The notes under the pieces were generated by a model, which was not told where the DNA came from, searched no databases, and saw nothing but the letters and a program-made list of their open reading frames with translations. DNA of 64,000 nucleotides from Magallana angulata (lineage: Eukaryota; Mollusca; Bivalvia; Ostreida; Ostreidae): NCBI RefSeq assembly GCF_025612915.1, contig NC_069118.1, positions 16,147,539 to 16,211,538 on the forward strand. Reading direction: 5' to 3'. The position numbers and the translations under genes were made by a program. The first letter of the stretch is position 1, and every line of letters begins with the position of its first letter. Shown piece by piece: positions 24,527 through 36,272 of this stretch.

Positions 24527-25430
24527 TGAAAAAAGTATTGTTATAAAAAAAAATCAAAGTACAATTTAAACAAAAAATTAATGAATTAAATTATCACTAA
24601 AGATAACCTTTGAAATCATTAAATACTTTTTGGTCCCTTTCCACACTAACTTCAATTTTGAAAATTAAACATTATGACAAATAAAAGTTACAGGTGTGTA
24701 ATTAGTGCCGATTACTTACATCGATAGCAGAACTGTTTGCCGTGCTCTTCCTATAACAGCACTGAAACGGTTGCTTTATCCGTCGAATTAGCCAATTTCC
24801 AAACGGCATGCTTGGAATCTCACACATTTGATGATTGTGACGCCATGTATTATGACGTCATAAAACTGATATGTAACAATGATTTGATTGTCACAACTAA
24901 CATCAATTTCTTTATAAGAATCACTGATTTATTTATAAGTTCTGGCCACGCATAGTCACCAATTTTCTTCATATTTCATACATAGACACTCTTAGGTGTA
25001 AAACGCAAACAGACACTAAACGTTGGTTGCTAGGGTGCCATGGTAATCGAGGCTAAAGGTGGAAACATAGCAAACCTTACTACCTCAAAGCCATATTAGG
25101 AGGCTTTATCAACTAATATAAACTTTCAAAGACATCAACAGCCTTTGTCCTATTGTCAAAATTGATCGAGAAACCAATACTTTTACAATGTTAAAATGGA
25201 AACCATTAACTATTTTTTAAAATCGGGTTTTTTTACATTTCTTTAATAAGTCGAAATGGGACATTTTCAAATTTTTACACCCTTTTAAATGTCTATGCAA
25301 GTAACATGCTGTAATTCCTGATATTAGAAAAATTTAGTGATTGTTTTTGTTGGAACATTTAAAAATATGCCTAAAATTTCATTAACAACCCGATAAGCTT
25401 TGTTACCAACTTATTTTTCAGCTACATGTA
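24527..25430. other. Divergent intergenic/promoter region
   Basis: No coding exon beyond a candidate 5' UTR exon of the kinase ending at 24720. A partial RFX X-box (ggttgctagggtgccatggtaatc, 25025-25048) lies about 500 bp from the kinase start. Confidence 0.35.
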
Positions 25431-25444
25431 GTTACCATAGCAAC
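25431..25444. promoter_or_regulatory. RFX X-box GTTACCATAGCAAC
   Basis: Matches the consensus GTNRCC-N(0-3)-RGYAAC at every position. It sits between the kinase (minus) and the small acidic gene (plus, start 523 bp downstream). RFX factors drive ciliary and spermatogenic genes in animals. Use here is inference. Confidence 0.5.
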
Positions 25445-25966
25445 GGTTCTTAATTGTTTATTTTTCAAATTCTCTATAGCAAAGTCATAATTATACTGCG
25501 TACTAAAATTCAAGATTAGATTTTGCATTTTTAAATTCAAATAAAATGAAGAAGAAATCGTATTCAACAATTTTATTTAGTTAACACGGAAACACTTTAA
25601 AAGTATGGCTCCGTATTGCCACCTTTCGTAAAACAACAAGTTGTTTTCAAAATATATTTTACCCTGGAAACCCCTGATTGTTAATATTTCTCACAATATG
25701 TTTAAAACATATGCATTGAAATGATATTTCCACAGTATGCGTGTTATCTTTCAGAGTTAGAAAAAAATACGATTATGAAACATCTATCTAAATTGTTCAA
25801 ACTCGGCTTCTTTTTAATTTATCGTCTTTGATCCTCTTCACAACTAATTAAGAACGTCTATTGACGTAATCGTTCAGCTATACATAATGAATGTCAATTA
25901 GCACATATGCTTTAGTTGCTAATTTCTAATAAATGAACTGACGTGTAGGCTCGATCAGGTATAAAT

Positions 25967-27331
25967 ATGGAAAATAATACTCAAAGACAACATATAATAA
26001 ATCCAAGCCTAATGGATAACAACTTTGCATCATCAATGGAAAGCACAAATCAAGAAATAAATACGGACAACTTTATCGTTCCCGAAATGGAAGAAATATG
26101 GCGTCGAGCGAGCGATTCAAATGAAATCGAGGCTTTGTTTCAAATGTTGAAGAGCGAGCTTCTTACAAACGAAGGTGACAGCCAGTCGGTCGACAATAAT
26201 TATGCGAATAACGGTAATTATTGATTTTTCGTTTATTTTACAGATACAATGTGACCAATGAAACTATAACAGCAATAATTCCTAATCAACTATGTTTACA
26301 AAGGATTATTTGTACCTATTTTATTTTTTACTAGTAAAATACTCTTGCTATTTAGACCCAAAGGTAGCTAAACACAGTTTCGTATAAAATCCGGGGGAGG
26401 GGGGGTTCTCTGGGGAAAAGCATGATGGGTAGGGATTTTCCTGCTATTTTTATGCGGTATCCATGAAAATTCGAATACATGAAAAAAGTAGGTAGAAAAA
26501 TTTTAAAAATTAATTTTGTGAGACTCTAAAATAAAGGGAGGTAACTCCAAAAACATCCGGATTTTACACATGCAGAATCTTATGAATTTCTTAGCGGGTA
26601 ACATAGCTCTTTAAAAAGCTGGCGAGTGTACCCTGAAAATATTATGAAATGATGCCTAAGGGCTTGTTCTTGAAAATGTACAGAAATTAAAATGGCTGAT
26701 TTGGTTGCATTCTGCTTTTAGGGGTAGCCTAAAATGAATGGGTGCACTGCATTTAGAGGCATCCTTTTGTCTATTTTCCGCATGTTTTGAGTGCCAAATA
26801 AATTCTAGCATTAAATTACATGTTCATTATTTTGAAATATTTAAAAAAATTCACGATTTTATCTTTATATTGATATATAGATATATATGTAACATGTTTT
26901 TACAATTTATTTTTATAAGGGTCAGTTTTGCTTGCCCCTCATCTGAAAACGGCTTTATAACGTTACATATAAAACTGTGTTTTGCACCCAAAAAGCAAGA
27001 AAAAAAATTAGTGAATTTGGTTTTATGCTTCAAAAGAAAACACAAAATTTGATTAAATTGTATTGTTTTACAATTCATCAAACTATCAACTTATCTACGA
27101 ACAGATCAGCTGGCCTATCTGAATTCTAGCGAGAACAACGACCTGTTGGAGGAAATTTTTGCGGAGACACAACCCAACGAGTGTACTATTCAGAACGATG
27201 CTGCTGACGAGAGGCAAGCAATACTAATGGATTTTGACTGTAGCGTGTTCGAATGTAAATCGGAAGTTGATGACAACAGAAACTTCGTATGGTCACAAGA
27301 CTCTGAAGTCCAAGCTATGGCTCATGTGTGA
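25967..27331 (+). CDS. Small acidic protein of unknown function (2 exons, 157 aa)
   Basis: Exons 25967-26213 and 27105-27331 join in phase 1 with a GT-AG intron to give 157 residues. The product is rich in Asn, Asp, Glu and Ser. An N-terminal part contains a helix-like EMEEIWRRASDSNEIEALF segment (about residues 44-62), then a linker, a second acidic helix-like NNDLLEEIFAET and a C-terminal DFDCSVFECKSEVDD region. There is no signal peptide, membrane segment or known motif. Acidic patches with spaced hydrophobics resemble transactivation or protein-docking segments, but that is speculation. Codon use and an intact two-exon frame support a real gene. The start is the only upstream Met. A poly(A) signal lies about 110 bp past the stop. 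Confidence 0.65.
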
Positions 27332-27438
27332 AAATAACCTGTTTGATGGCTTATAAACATATTTCATATACATGATAATTTGTAAACATCTATTGAATTC
27401 ATTTACAGATATTAAAAATGTGTTGTGATTTATTAAAA

Positions 27439-27444
27439 ATAAAA
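27439..27444 (+). terminator. Poly(A) signal AATAAA
   Basis: Canonical hexamer downstream of the small acidic gene. Confidence 0.45.
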
Positions 27445-28381
27445 ATAATTTCAGGATGTTTGAGTTAAGAAGACTTTTCTGTAAAAGAGACGGAGAGAAA
27501 AAGGCTGATTGCTCTAGCAGTAATTTCATTTTACTTGAAAATCATATAACTATTAGAAATTGCATGTAGGTGTTTAAACCGAGTGATAATGATTAATTAA
27601 TCAACACTGTCTTACGTTCAAGGAAATAGATGAAAACTGAAATAATTATTTAACAGTTATTCTAATCGCCTACTCCTCTAAAGACAAACAAGACAGCTGT
27701 TAATTATAAGGGACGAATCGTTTTTATGTCACCCTAAATGTTAATGACAGTTTTCTCCCAGTTTTCAAAATCAAACAAAGTTGCTGCTGTGAGAAGTTCA
27801 CAACAAACAGGGTTGATTAATTGATGACATAGGGTACCAAAAAAACTCATAAAGTTTTTTTAAAAATACTTATACATGTAGTTGCGCGGATAACATGAAC
27901 CATCATATCCTCCTTTTATTTTTTCTTTCGTTAAGCAATGAATGCTTATTTTTGGATGTCGGCGGTCCAATGGCACACCAGACGGTGCAGACAAATTAGC
28001 GCGCCGCGGTATTCAATTTGTCTGCACCGCTTGGTGTGTCATAGGACCTTCCCTATGCGTAGAGTCTATAAGACTAATTCATTGCCTATAATTTATCTTT
28101 TTCACTCTTCATTGTACTTAAAAAACTGTCATTTGACCTTAAAAATTACGTAAAATTATACAAAATTCAAACGTAACGTCAGGCTATTGAAACGTTTTTT
28201 AAGTTAGTCTTACTATGACGTAGTTTGTTTAGCCAATCAGAAAGCGCGTTACAACCAGAATTAAATTATTTTTGAATGAAAGAAATACTTTTTATTAGCG
28301 AACTGTTTCAAATGCACGATTTAGGAATTGCTTATTTTACTAATGAGTATTGATAACTTAGATTATTATACTTTCATGTTA
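27445..28381. other. Gene-free stretch with a foldback
   Basis: Nothing coding is supported. The only structured part is the palindrome listed at 27964-28049. Confidence 0.4.
27964..28049. mobile_element. Short foldback, ~34-bp arms, GC-rich loop
   Basis: The left arm ggtccaatggcacaccagac and the right arm (reverse complement ggtcctatgacacaccaagc) continue through cggtgcagacaaatt on both sides. The loop contains gcgcgccgcgg, very GC-rich for this window. Confidence 0.7.
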
Positions 28382-28702
28382 AATACTGAAATCTGATTGG
28401 TTTAGACGCAATTGATAGTCCGTTCTATTACCCTCAGCGTTAGCAACACACTTAGCAACAGGTAACACAACGAATTGTTACATGCGCGTAAATTATGCGC
28501 GTACGGTTCGCCGTAGAATTCACGTCATTTCTATATAAAAGCAATATAAAAATTCTCTAAAATTAAGACATTCAGTATAATAAAATAAATAGTGCCTGTT
28601 TGGGAGGATAACAGTTGAAATTGACACCCCTCGAAAACCATTGTCAACCTCCGCTTCGCGTCGGTTGACAATGGTTTCCTTGGGGTGTCAATTTCAACAA
28701 TA
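28382..28702. mobile_element. Foldback-bearing dispersed repeat, copy 1
   Basis: Shares more than 300 bp at high identity with 39491-39835: tactgaaatctgattggttt, the X-box-like gttagcaacacac, the atgcgcgtaaattatgcgcg palindrome, and a terminal hairpin with gttgaaattgacacccc arms around accattgtcaacc. This copy is truncated at the right end relative to copy 2. Confidence 0.8.
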
Positions 28703-29097
28703 AAAAAAATCAAACCAAGAGAAAGATTCGGCAATGATTTCTCAAAATAAAAATTTGAATCATTTGAAATTTTTTGAAATTAAGAACGTTCATAAGAATA
28801 TATCTTTCCCTTTGATAGAAAATATGTTTTCTTCTATAGGTATGCAAGGTGGGTTTCATATAAGCTAAAAAGTCTTGAATTTTTAGAGAGGATTTTTATT
28901 TGTTAAAATCTGAATCACATACATTTTTAAAAACGGCGAGAAAAAAAATGATTTTTCGAGCAAAAAAAAATCATTGATTAAGCTAGCTGTCTTACTCTTT
29001 GACAAAATTTGTGAACAGTTTAAAAGTTTTCTTAATACATACAAACAGGTTTCGAAATTTAACGAAGGATTTCCTCCATATGTCTTCTTAATTGTTG
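28703..29097. other. Gene-free AT-rich stretch
   Basis: A-rich runs, no exon recognised; possibly the first intron of the putative minus-strand gene that begins at 29196. Confidence 0.3.
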
Positions 29098-29101
29098 CTA
29101 C

Positions 29102-29196
29102 CTACACATTACATCAAACAAATCATTAAGACGGGTCTTCAAAACTTCATCAAGGCGGTGAATTCCCAGTTTTCGTAATGACGCCGGTTCTGACAT
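29102..29196 (-). CDS. Putative first coding exon (about 31 codons)
   Basis: On the minus strand an ATG in an AAAATGT context opens a frame rich in charged and hydrophobic residues (MSEPASLRKLGIHRLDEVLK followed by TRLNDLFDVMC). It ends at a possible donor AG|GTAGCA at 29102/29101. Composition and helix-like pattern are more protein-like than neighbouring frames, and a full X-box match sits 80 bp upstream. No downstream exon was identified, so this could be a chance frame. Not recognised. Confidence 0.3.
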
Positions 29197-29276
29197 TTTC
29201 CTGGCTTGTAAAATAAAATATCAAAGTCGTTAAAAAAGCCAGGAAGACGTCAGATATTTCGGACTATTTTTTGTTG

Positions 29277-29290
29277 GTGACCGTGGTAAC
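29277..29290. promoter_or_regulatory. RFX X-box GTGACCGTGGTAAC
   Basis: Full match to GTNRCC-N(0-3)-RGYAAC. It lies about 80 bp upstream of the putative minus-strand start at 29196, the distance typical of ciliary-gene X-boxes. Confidence 0.45.
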
Positions 29291-30038
29291 GGACGGTAAT
29301 TAAAAAAAAAAATCTTGTGATTCAGTTGTCACATTGCCACTGAAACATTCGAAAAAATATTGAGTGACTTACATTGCTGACGATGGATCTTTAAACATCT
29401 AATTGACAACACGAATAATATGCATGCAGACACGCATGTTTATTGGTCGTATAATGACCCACAAATTTACTTATATTTCAAAGATATGTAACGTTCATAG
29501 TTTGTCATTTGGTAATTAATAGACCTCATGTGTAAATGATATTTGTACAAGACGGGAAATATTAAACAACGCAGATAGTCTGACATTAAATGGATAAAAA
29601 TCCAAGCAGGTGTTCGATTTGAGTAGTACTTGTGTCATTTCACGTGATTTAAACATCGCCTAGATATCCTTATTAGCACGTGTCTCATTTACATAATTAA
29701 CTATCAAGTAAAAAAAAAATGCAATCATTTTATCCCCCCCCCCCCAAAAAAAAACAAGAGGTTTTTTTTTAAAATTTAAGCACATAAAATTGTCTACCGT
29801 TTATAGAAGAAACACCCCTGCCATCTGACCTTAGTGAAGGAAGATTCAACATGTTTCTCGGAATATTTTTCAATGAAAAATTAATGCGTAAATATCTTAT
29901 TCTGAATTTTCTCAGAACATACGGTATTAAGAAATTGCAGATATTGATTGATGACATGCATTATTTTGAACTTTTATTACTATTATTTCAGAAACTTGCT
30001 TTTTTGAAAAACAAACAATTCTCAAAGTTATAGTCAAG
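29291..30038. other. Gene-free stretch
   Basis: AT-rich with a C-run then an A-run at 29734-29755; no exon, RNA gene or repeat recognised. Confidence 0.35.
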
Positions 30039-30044
30039 TTTATT
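30039..30044 (-). terminator. Poly(A) signal (AATAAA on the minus strand)
   Basis: TTTATT on the plus strand, about 180 bp downstream of the stop of the first PLCXD gene. Confidence 0.5.
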
Positions 30045-30224
30045 GAAGTTAACAACAGATGCATTGACAAGATAACAGATAGTACTTTTTTTTACATATT
30101 AGTATATTTTGGATGTTTTAAGATTTTTTAAGTTAAAAGATTTCATTATAACCCATTTAGACAAAATAAATACAGAAAAAAATAATTATACCAAAAAAAA
30201 AAAAAACATTCAACAAATATAAGT

Positions 30225-33200
30225 TCAGTAATTTAGGTCGATTACACTTGGAATAAAATCCGCCATTTCAACAAAGTCCATCATGAAAATTCCATGCTTG
30301 CAGTTCACACTCTTTCCATTTTTCACCCACGTGACAAAAAATGGCGCCAACTTTCCGGCAAGTACTTCTTTCAAACTTTTTGCAAAATGTGAAATAATCG
30401 TTTGTGCACTTGGTGTCAGCACACCTTGCCAACAGAAAAACCGTTCTTTGGCATCATTCTCTTTTTTGTGCTTGTCCAGAAAGGATAAAAGCTGAGGTAT
30501 ATCGGGTGTGTTTACGTACGGTGATCCAATCGACGACCCGGGCCAAAAGAACGGGTTGTCGGAGACGATTTCATTATGATATAAAATGATGACTTGTAGC
30601 TCACTCCCCCACATCATCTCAAGTGTCAGGCATTCCATATTCAAATAGGGACACAGCTTGCTTCCAAATATCTCGGTGATAGTATGGAGTAAGGATGAAT
30701 GATGTTCTGTGCCCATTTCATACAGATGATTGAAGTCCAATATCACAACCTCTTTCGGGTGATTGTCGAGGAACTTTTTAATGTCTTCTAAACATGGGAT
30801 CACGTCGGCGCCGTACAGACCGTGGATAAAACATACTTTGCCCGATGAACTCTCTCTGGATATGCGAATGTCAAAATATCGGATTCCGGAATTCAGTTGC
30901 TGTTCTGCAGTCAAATTTTGCGTCATTGACCAACGGTAAATGACGTCACGTCCGGGTGCACCAAACATGTGAACAACTGCGTGGATTTCTCTGGATTGGT
31001 CCGGAGCCACTTGGGAATGCGGATCAAGACTGTAGGAAAAGGAATTATGGGACCCTGTTGACAAATTAACATTTCTTTAATCCATTAATAAAACCCATTA
31101 CTTACGGTACATTGATTTTCAAAAATAGTGTACATTTTTTTTTAATCCATCTATGCTTTTCACAAATTAACAAAAATTAACATGAACACTGCATTGCACT
31201 TGATCATGTTAAGAAACTGTTACATAATTAAATTCCATTTAATTTAAACAAGAGGCCCATGGGCAACATCACTCACCTTAGGAACAATAGGTATGATAAA
31301 ATCAGCTTAATGGAGTCATAATACAAACTATCTGGACAATGTACAATGATACATGTAGATCATGTATAAATAAAGTCCATTTTCCCCCTGGATATTCTTA
31401 TGTTTATAATCATTAGTCCCTTTTCTAACAGAATGATTTTATAGTGATATCACATGTTGAGTTTTGCAGTTCTCCAAAAGATACTTAACAATTGTTAATT
31501 TATGGGATATAAACCTATATCAAACTCTGAACCTCCTTGTGAGGCCGAAGAATTGTCCTAGGGCCAAAGTCTTAACAATTATAAAGAATCATTTGGCTGA
31601 TAAGTTTTTGAGAAGATTTTTAAAGATTTACTCAACATATTCCTATGTAAAACTTTGAACCCCCCCCCCCCATTGTGGCCCCACCCTACTCCCGGGGGTG
31701 TCATTATTTTCACAACTTTGAATCTACACTGCCTGAGGATGCTTCCACACAAGTTTCAACTTTCCTGGCTGATTAGTTTCTGAGAAGAAGATTTTTAAAG
31801 ATTAACTCTATATATTCCTATGTAAAACTACGACTACCCCCCCCCCCCCCCCCCCCCCCCCGTCCCATTGTGGCATCGACCTTCCCCCGGGGATCATGAT
31901 TTTCACAACTTTGAATCTACACTACCTGAGGATGCTTTCACACAAGTTTCAGCTTTCCTGGCTGATAAGTGTTTGAGAAGAAGATTTTTAAAGATTTACT
32001 CTATATATTCCTACATTTAACTTCAAACCCCCCCCCCCCCTTTGTGGCCCCAACCTACCCCCAGGGGTCATGATTTTCACAACTTTGAATCTACGTACAC
32101 CCCCCCCCCCCCCATTGCGAACCCTACCCCCCGAGGTCAAGAATTTCATAACTTTTAATCTACACTACCTGAGGATGCTTCCACACAAGTTTCAGCTTTC
32201 CTGGCTGATTGGTTTCTGAGAAGAAGATTTTTAAAGATTTACTCTATATATTCCTATGTAAAACTTCGACACCTAGTTGTGGCCCCACCCTACCCCCCGA
32301 GGTCAAGAATTTCATAACTTTTATTCTACACTACCTGAGGATGCTTCCACACAAGTTTCAGCTTTCCTGGCTGATTAGTTTCTGAGAAGAAGATTTTTAA
32401 AGATTTACTCTATATATTCCTATGTAAAACTTCGACACCTAGTTGTGGCCCCACCCTACCCCTGGGGATCATGATTTTCACAACTTTGAATCAACACTAC
32501 CTTAGGATGCTTTCACACAAGTTTCAGCTTTCCTGGCTGATAAGTGTTTGAGAAGAAGATTTTTAAAGATTTACTCTATATATTCCTACATTTAACTTCA
32601 AACCCCCCCCCCCTTTGTGGCCCCAACCTACCCCCAGGGGTCATGATTTTCACAACTTTGAATCTACGTACACCCCCCCCGCCCCCATTGCGAACCCTAC
32701 CCCCCGAGGTCAAGAATTTCATAACTTTTAATCTACACTACCTGAGGATGCTTCCACACAAGTTTCAGCTTTCCTGGCTGATTGGTTTCTGAGAAGAAGA
32801 TTTTTAAAGATTTACTCTATATATTCCTATGTAAAACTTCGACACCTAGTTGTGGCCCCACCCTACCCCCCGAGGTCAAGAATTTCATAACTTTTATTCT
32901 ACACTACCTGAGGATGCTTCCACACAAGTTTCAGCTTTCCTGGCTGATTAGTTTCTGAGAAGAAGATTTTTAAAGATTTACTCTATATATTCCTATGTAA
33001 AACTTCGACACCTAGTTGTGGCCCCACCCTACCCCTGGGGATCATGATTTTCACAACTTTGAATCAACACTACCTTAGGATGCTTTCACACAAGTTTCAG
33101 CTTTCCTGGCTGATAAGTGTTTGAGAAGAAGATTTTTAAAGATTTACTCTATATATTCCTACATTTAACTTCAAACCCCCCCCCCCCCCTTTGTGGCCCC

Positions 33201-34498
33201 AACCTACCCCCAGGGGTCATGATTTTCACAACTTTGAATCTACGTACACCCCCCCCCCCCCATTGCGAACCCTACCCCCCGAGGTCAAGAATTTCATAAC
33301 TTTTAATCTACACTACCTGAGGATGCTTCCACACAAGTTTCAGCTTTCCTGGCTGATTGGTTTCTGAGAAGAAGATTTTTAAAGATTTACTCTATATATT
33401 CCTATGTAAAACTTCGACACCTAGTTGTGGCCCCACCCTACCCCCCGAGGTCAAGAATTTCATAACTTTTATTCTACACTACCTGAGGATGCTTCCACAC
33501 AAGTTTCAGCTTTCCTGGCTGATTAGTTTCTGAGAAGAAGATTTTTAAAGATTTACTCTATATATTCCTATGTAAAACTTCGACACCTAGTTGTGGCCCC
33601 ACCCTACCCCTGGGGATCATGATTTTCACAACTTTGAATCAACACTACCTTAGGATGCTTCCAGACAGGTTTCAGCTTTCCTGGCTGATAAGTATCTGTG
33701 ATGAAGATTTTTAAAGATTTACCCTATATATTCCAATGTAAAACATCGACCCTCCATTGTGGCCCCATCCTACAATGTGATCAGAAAAGCTCACTTGAGC
33801 TTTCAGATCAGGTGAGCTAAAAAAAACTTCTCGGTGAATTTTAGGTACATGTGTTCTTTTAATATGCTATTTCACGCTTATCAAATTACTTAAGATCATA
33901 TTCAAGAACATTTAACACATCTGCGTCTTTCGTTCTTTAAAACGTGAAAAAACACAAAAGTGGTAAAAATAATCCATGGTATATGACCACAAAAAGCAGA
34001 AAATATAACTATATCCCAGTTACATATATTAGATCAGTGTAAAAGACACTAAAATGGATTTATAAGTAATATTGGTCTTCATCGCACATCACTTTATATA
34101 TATATATATATACCGTGTTTATAAAAAATACTAAAAGTGTATAATATATAATAATATTTTTGTAATTTGAAATAAAAATTACCTATTATTTAAACACAAA
34201 TGGGTTCAAATTACCCGGCACAATTTCCATACAAACGGTAGCCCTTACGGTGCCTCCCTTTATATTGGTCGATACGACTACCAGTTTAAATCTTAACTAG
34301 TTCCCTTTAAATTTGATACTTCATTTCCTACCAATTAAACATGCTTATCTAAAAAGATAAAGAGGTTAAAATGTACATTGATCAAGAATGCGAACCTGGA
34401 ATTGCGAGCTTGTTCAAGGGCAACTTCTGCAGATGACTTGGCAGTCGACTCATCCAGTCCGTCCGGCATTGCTTCTGCCTCTTGTGTTGTTCATCCAT
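30225..34498 (-). CDS. PI-PLC X domain-containing protein (PLCXD-like), 310 aa
   Basis: Two coding exons, 34396-34498 (34 residues) and 30225-31054, join in phase 1 inside IPG|SH. The product is almost entirely a PI-PLC X domain of the PLCXD1/2/3 type, which lacks the Y, C2 and PH domains of classical PLCs. Visible features are NKLAIPGSHNSF with the first catalytic His (37), GIRYFDIRI with Asp96 and Arg98, FIHGLYG with the second His (112), PKEVVILDFNHLY, and the conserved FFWPGSS. The residue after His37 is Asn where the family usually has Asp. The exon 1 donor is an unusual GTTCGC. There is no signal peptide, and length matches PLCXD proteins (~300-340). A paralogue with the same intron lies upstream on the same strand. 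The 3.3-kb intron contains a pearl-like element. Confidence 0.88.
31250..33821. mobile_element. Pearl-like element with ~166-bp core in a ~574-bp higher-order repeat
   Basis: The left end starts aagaggcccatgggcaac with tcactcacctta; the right end has the complementary tcaggtgagctaa, a terminal phrase common in bivalve interspersed elements. The core repeats a monomer containing gatttttaaagatttactct at about 31986, 32226, 32392 and 32559 (spacings 241, 166, 167). The resulting ~574-bp block recurs: acatttaacttcaaa is at 32013, 32588 and 33161, nearly identical each time. Each block holds C-homopolymer runs. Known bivalve 'pearl' elements have this plan of terminal regions around a ~160-bp tandem core. 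No coding capacity; it lies in the first PLCXD intron. Confidence 0.75.
33822..34395. other. Remainder of the PLCXD intron
   Basis: AT-rich with a short TA run at 34094-34112; no feature seen. Confidence 0.4.
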
Positions 34499-36156
34499 GT
34501 TGTTTTTCCTGTTACAGAGGCGCCGCACAGGTAAACAATTTTTACAAAAACACTTACATAATACATGTATGCTTTCATGTATATTACTTATAGCTTTCAC
34601 GGTTGCTTAAAATTCGGAAAGGAACGAAACGGAAAATTATTTACGTACGATTCAAATCAAACCAAATAAAATTCATTTCTTTTTTTTTTGGATATAAAAA
34701 AATCAATTAATATCAAACTCATTGCTACACGTTTAATTAATTATTATTTTGCCGAAAAACGTCTATATATCTGTGCGCATTTTATATTTTAATATTCGTT
34801 TAAATTGGATGAATGAATGTATGTTATAGTACGTATAGTGTTAGTTAGTGATGATATCTTTGTAGTTCAGTAGACATTTGTTTAAAATTTGAAGATTCTA
34901 TTCTTCAATGAAATGATCGATAGAATATTAGAATGTCTGTCAGCTTATACTACTAAATTGGAATAAATATTTATAGCGAGCGCAGCTCGCCGGCGCGCAG
35001 CGCCGGCGCGAAGCGAGCTCTACCGGCAAGGCGTGTGTGAATAGAAAATTCGGACTATTTGCACATTCATTCAACGGATTTTTTTGGCGTCAGTAAATCG
35101 GACCAGTAGTGCCTTGTTTTAATCGTCCCAGTAGTTCCCTGTAATAATGGTTTCCAATTTCACACTCTCACGAGAACAAGATAAAAGACTATGTACATGC
35201 ATTGTAAATAACACAACGCCAATTTCCATTACATGTACTTTTAAGACTAACGGAGTTATCGTCCTTTCGAGTGACGTCACAATGGATTTCTTGCACATTG
35301 ATCCGACAGAATTTTTCGGAGTCAGTAAATTTCGACCCACAATGCAATTCCTCAATGTCGGCCGATCTCACTAGACTGGATACCATCTCGCGAGAATCAA
35401 AGTAAAACTTTTGAGAAACAGATAACTTGCGTAATTTCCAGAACATCATGCTTTTTAAGTAAACAATCAATATTCTTCGCGTAGTTTTTTCTAGTGTGTT
35501 TTCAAAGAGACAGACTACACTTGACCGACGTGAACTTTGACGTCACAATAAGGGGAAACAACTCTAAGTAGTTATTGTAAATCTGCTGAAATATAAATAC
35601 CAAAATCTTCTCAAAATCTTGCAGAGCTAACGAATCGAAACATTTCTTCAGAGATAGGAAACAGCTGTAACTTGCTCTCATTTGGATGAATGCTCACATT
35701 TATTTTATTCACTGTATTTACGGTAATTTCCAGGAACGTTATTTTAAATGGTGCGTGGCAACATCATTCAAAAAATCTTCACAAGCAAAAAGAAAAATAA
35801 AATTCTCAAAATCAGGAAAATTCTAATCTGGGTGAGGAATGGGGAGTGCGTGGTATGCCTTTAGCTCTTTAGCTGCTCAAAAGTGTCTTTATTTTCACTA
35901 CTATTTACGGTATTACATGCTACCGGGGGATCCATTTTCCTTATGTGATCAACAATTTTTTTTATACGTAAATTTGAATTCTTTTTAAACGGGGGAGGGG
36001 GGATTCTGTGATAAGTCAATTTTTATTTGTTTAAGAAAAATGTCTGCTGCAAGAAAAGAGGAAATATTATGTTAAAACATTATGTTAAAATCTTTATTAT
36101 TCAACAACATTTTATCTGAGATAAATTCTATACTGGCGTGCGACCAGTATATAAAC
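34499..36156. other. Gene-free stretch with CpG-rich repeat
   Basis: Upstream region of the first PLCXD gene. At 34977-35026 a strikingly GC-rich palindromic segment (agctcgccggcgcgcagcgc and onward) ends in gcgagctctacc, a phrase also present at 20307-20320 beside the TIR element. From about 35060 to 35370 two related phrases (cggatttttttggcgtcagtaaat, cagaatttttcggagtcagtaaat) indicate a degenerate repeat. No gene. Confidence 0.4.
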
Positions 36157-36272
36157 AATCTGATCAAAATCAGATTTTTGATCCGCTCCGACAAATTCTG
36201 ATGTCGCTACACTTTGTTCAGCGATTATCAGAATTTCGGAGCGTTATTAAGATCTGATTTTAATCAGATTGA
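36157..36272. mobile_element. Foldback element, ~50-bp arms
   Basis: Left arm aatctgatcaaaatcagat..ccgctccgac and right arm gagcgttattaagatctgattttaatcagatt are reverse complements with a few mismatches, around a short loop. Confidence 0.7.

Noticed and set aside
28531-28734. Similar minus-strand frames here and at 39549-39779
   Set aside because: Both fall inside copies of the same foldback element, so the shared peptide reflects a shared repeat.
32544-33299. Proline-rich frames repeated at 32544 and 33117
   Set aside because: Translations of the pearl-like satellite blocks and their C-runs; they recur only because the DNA repeats.
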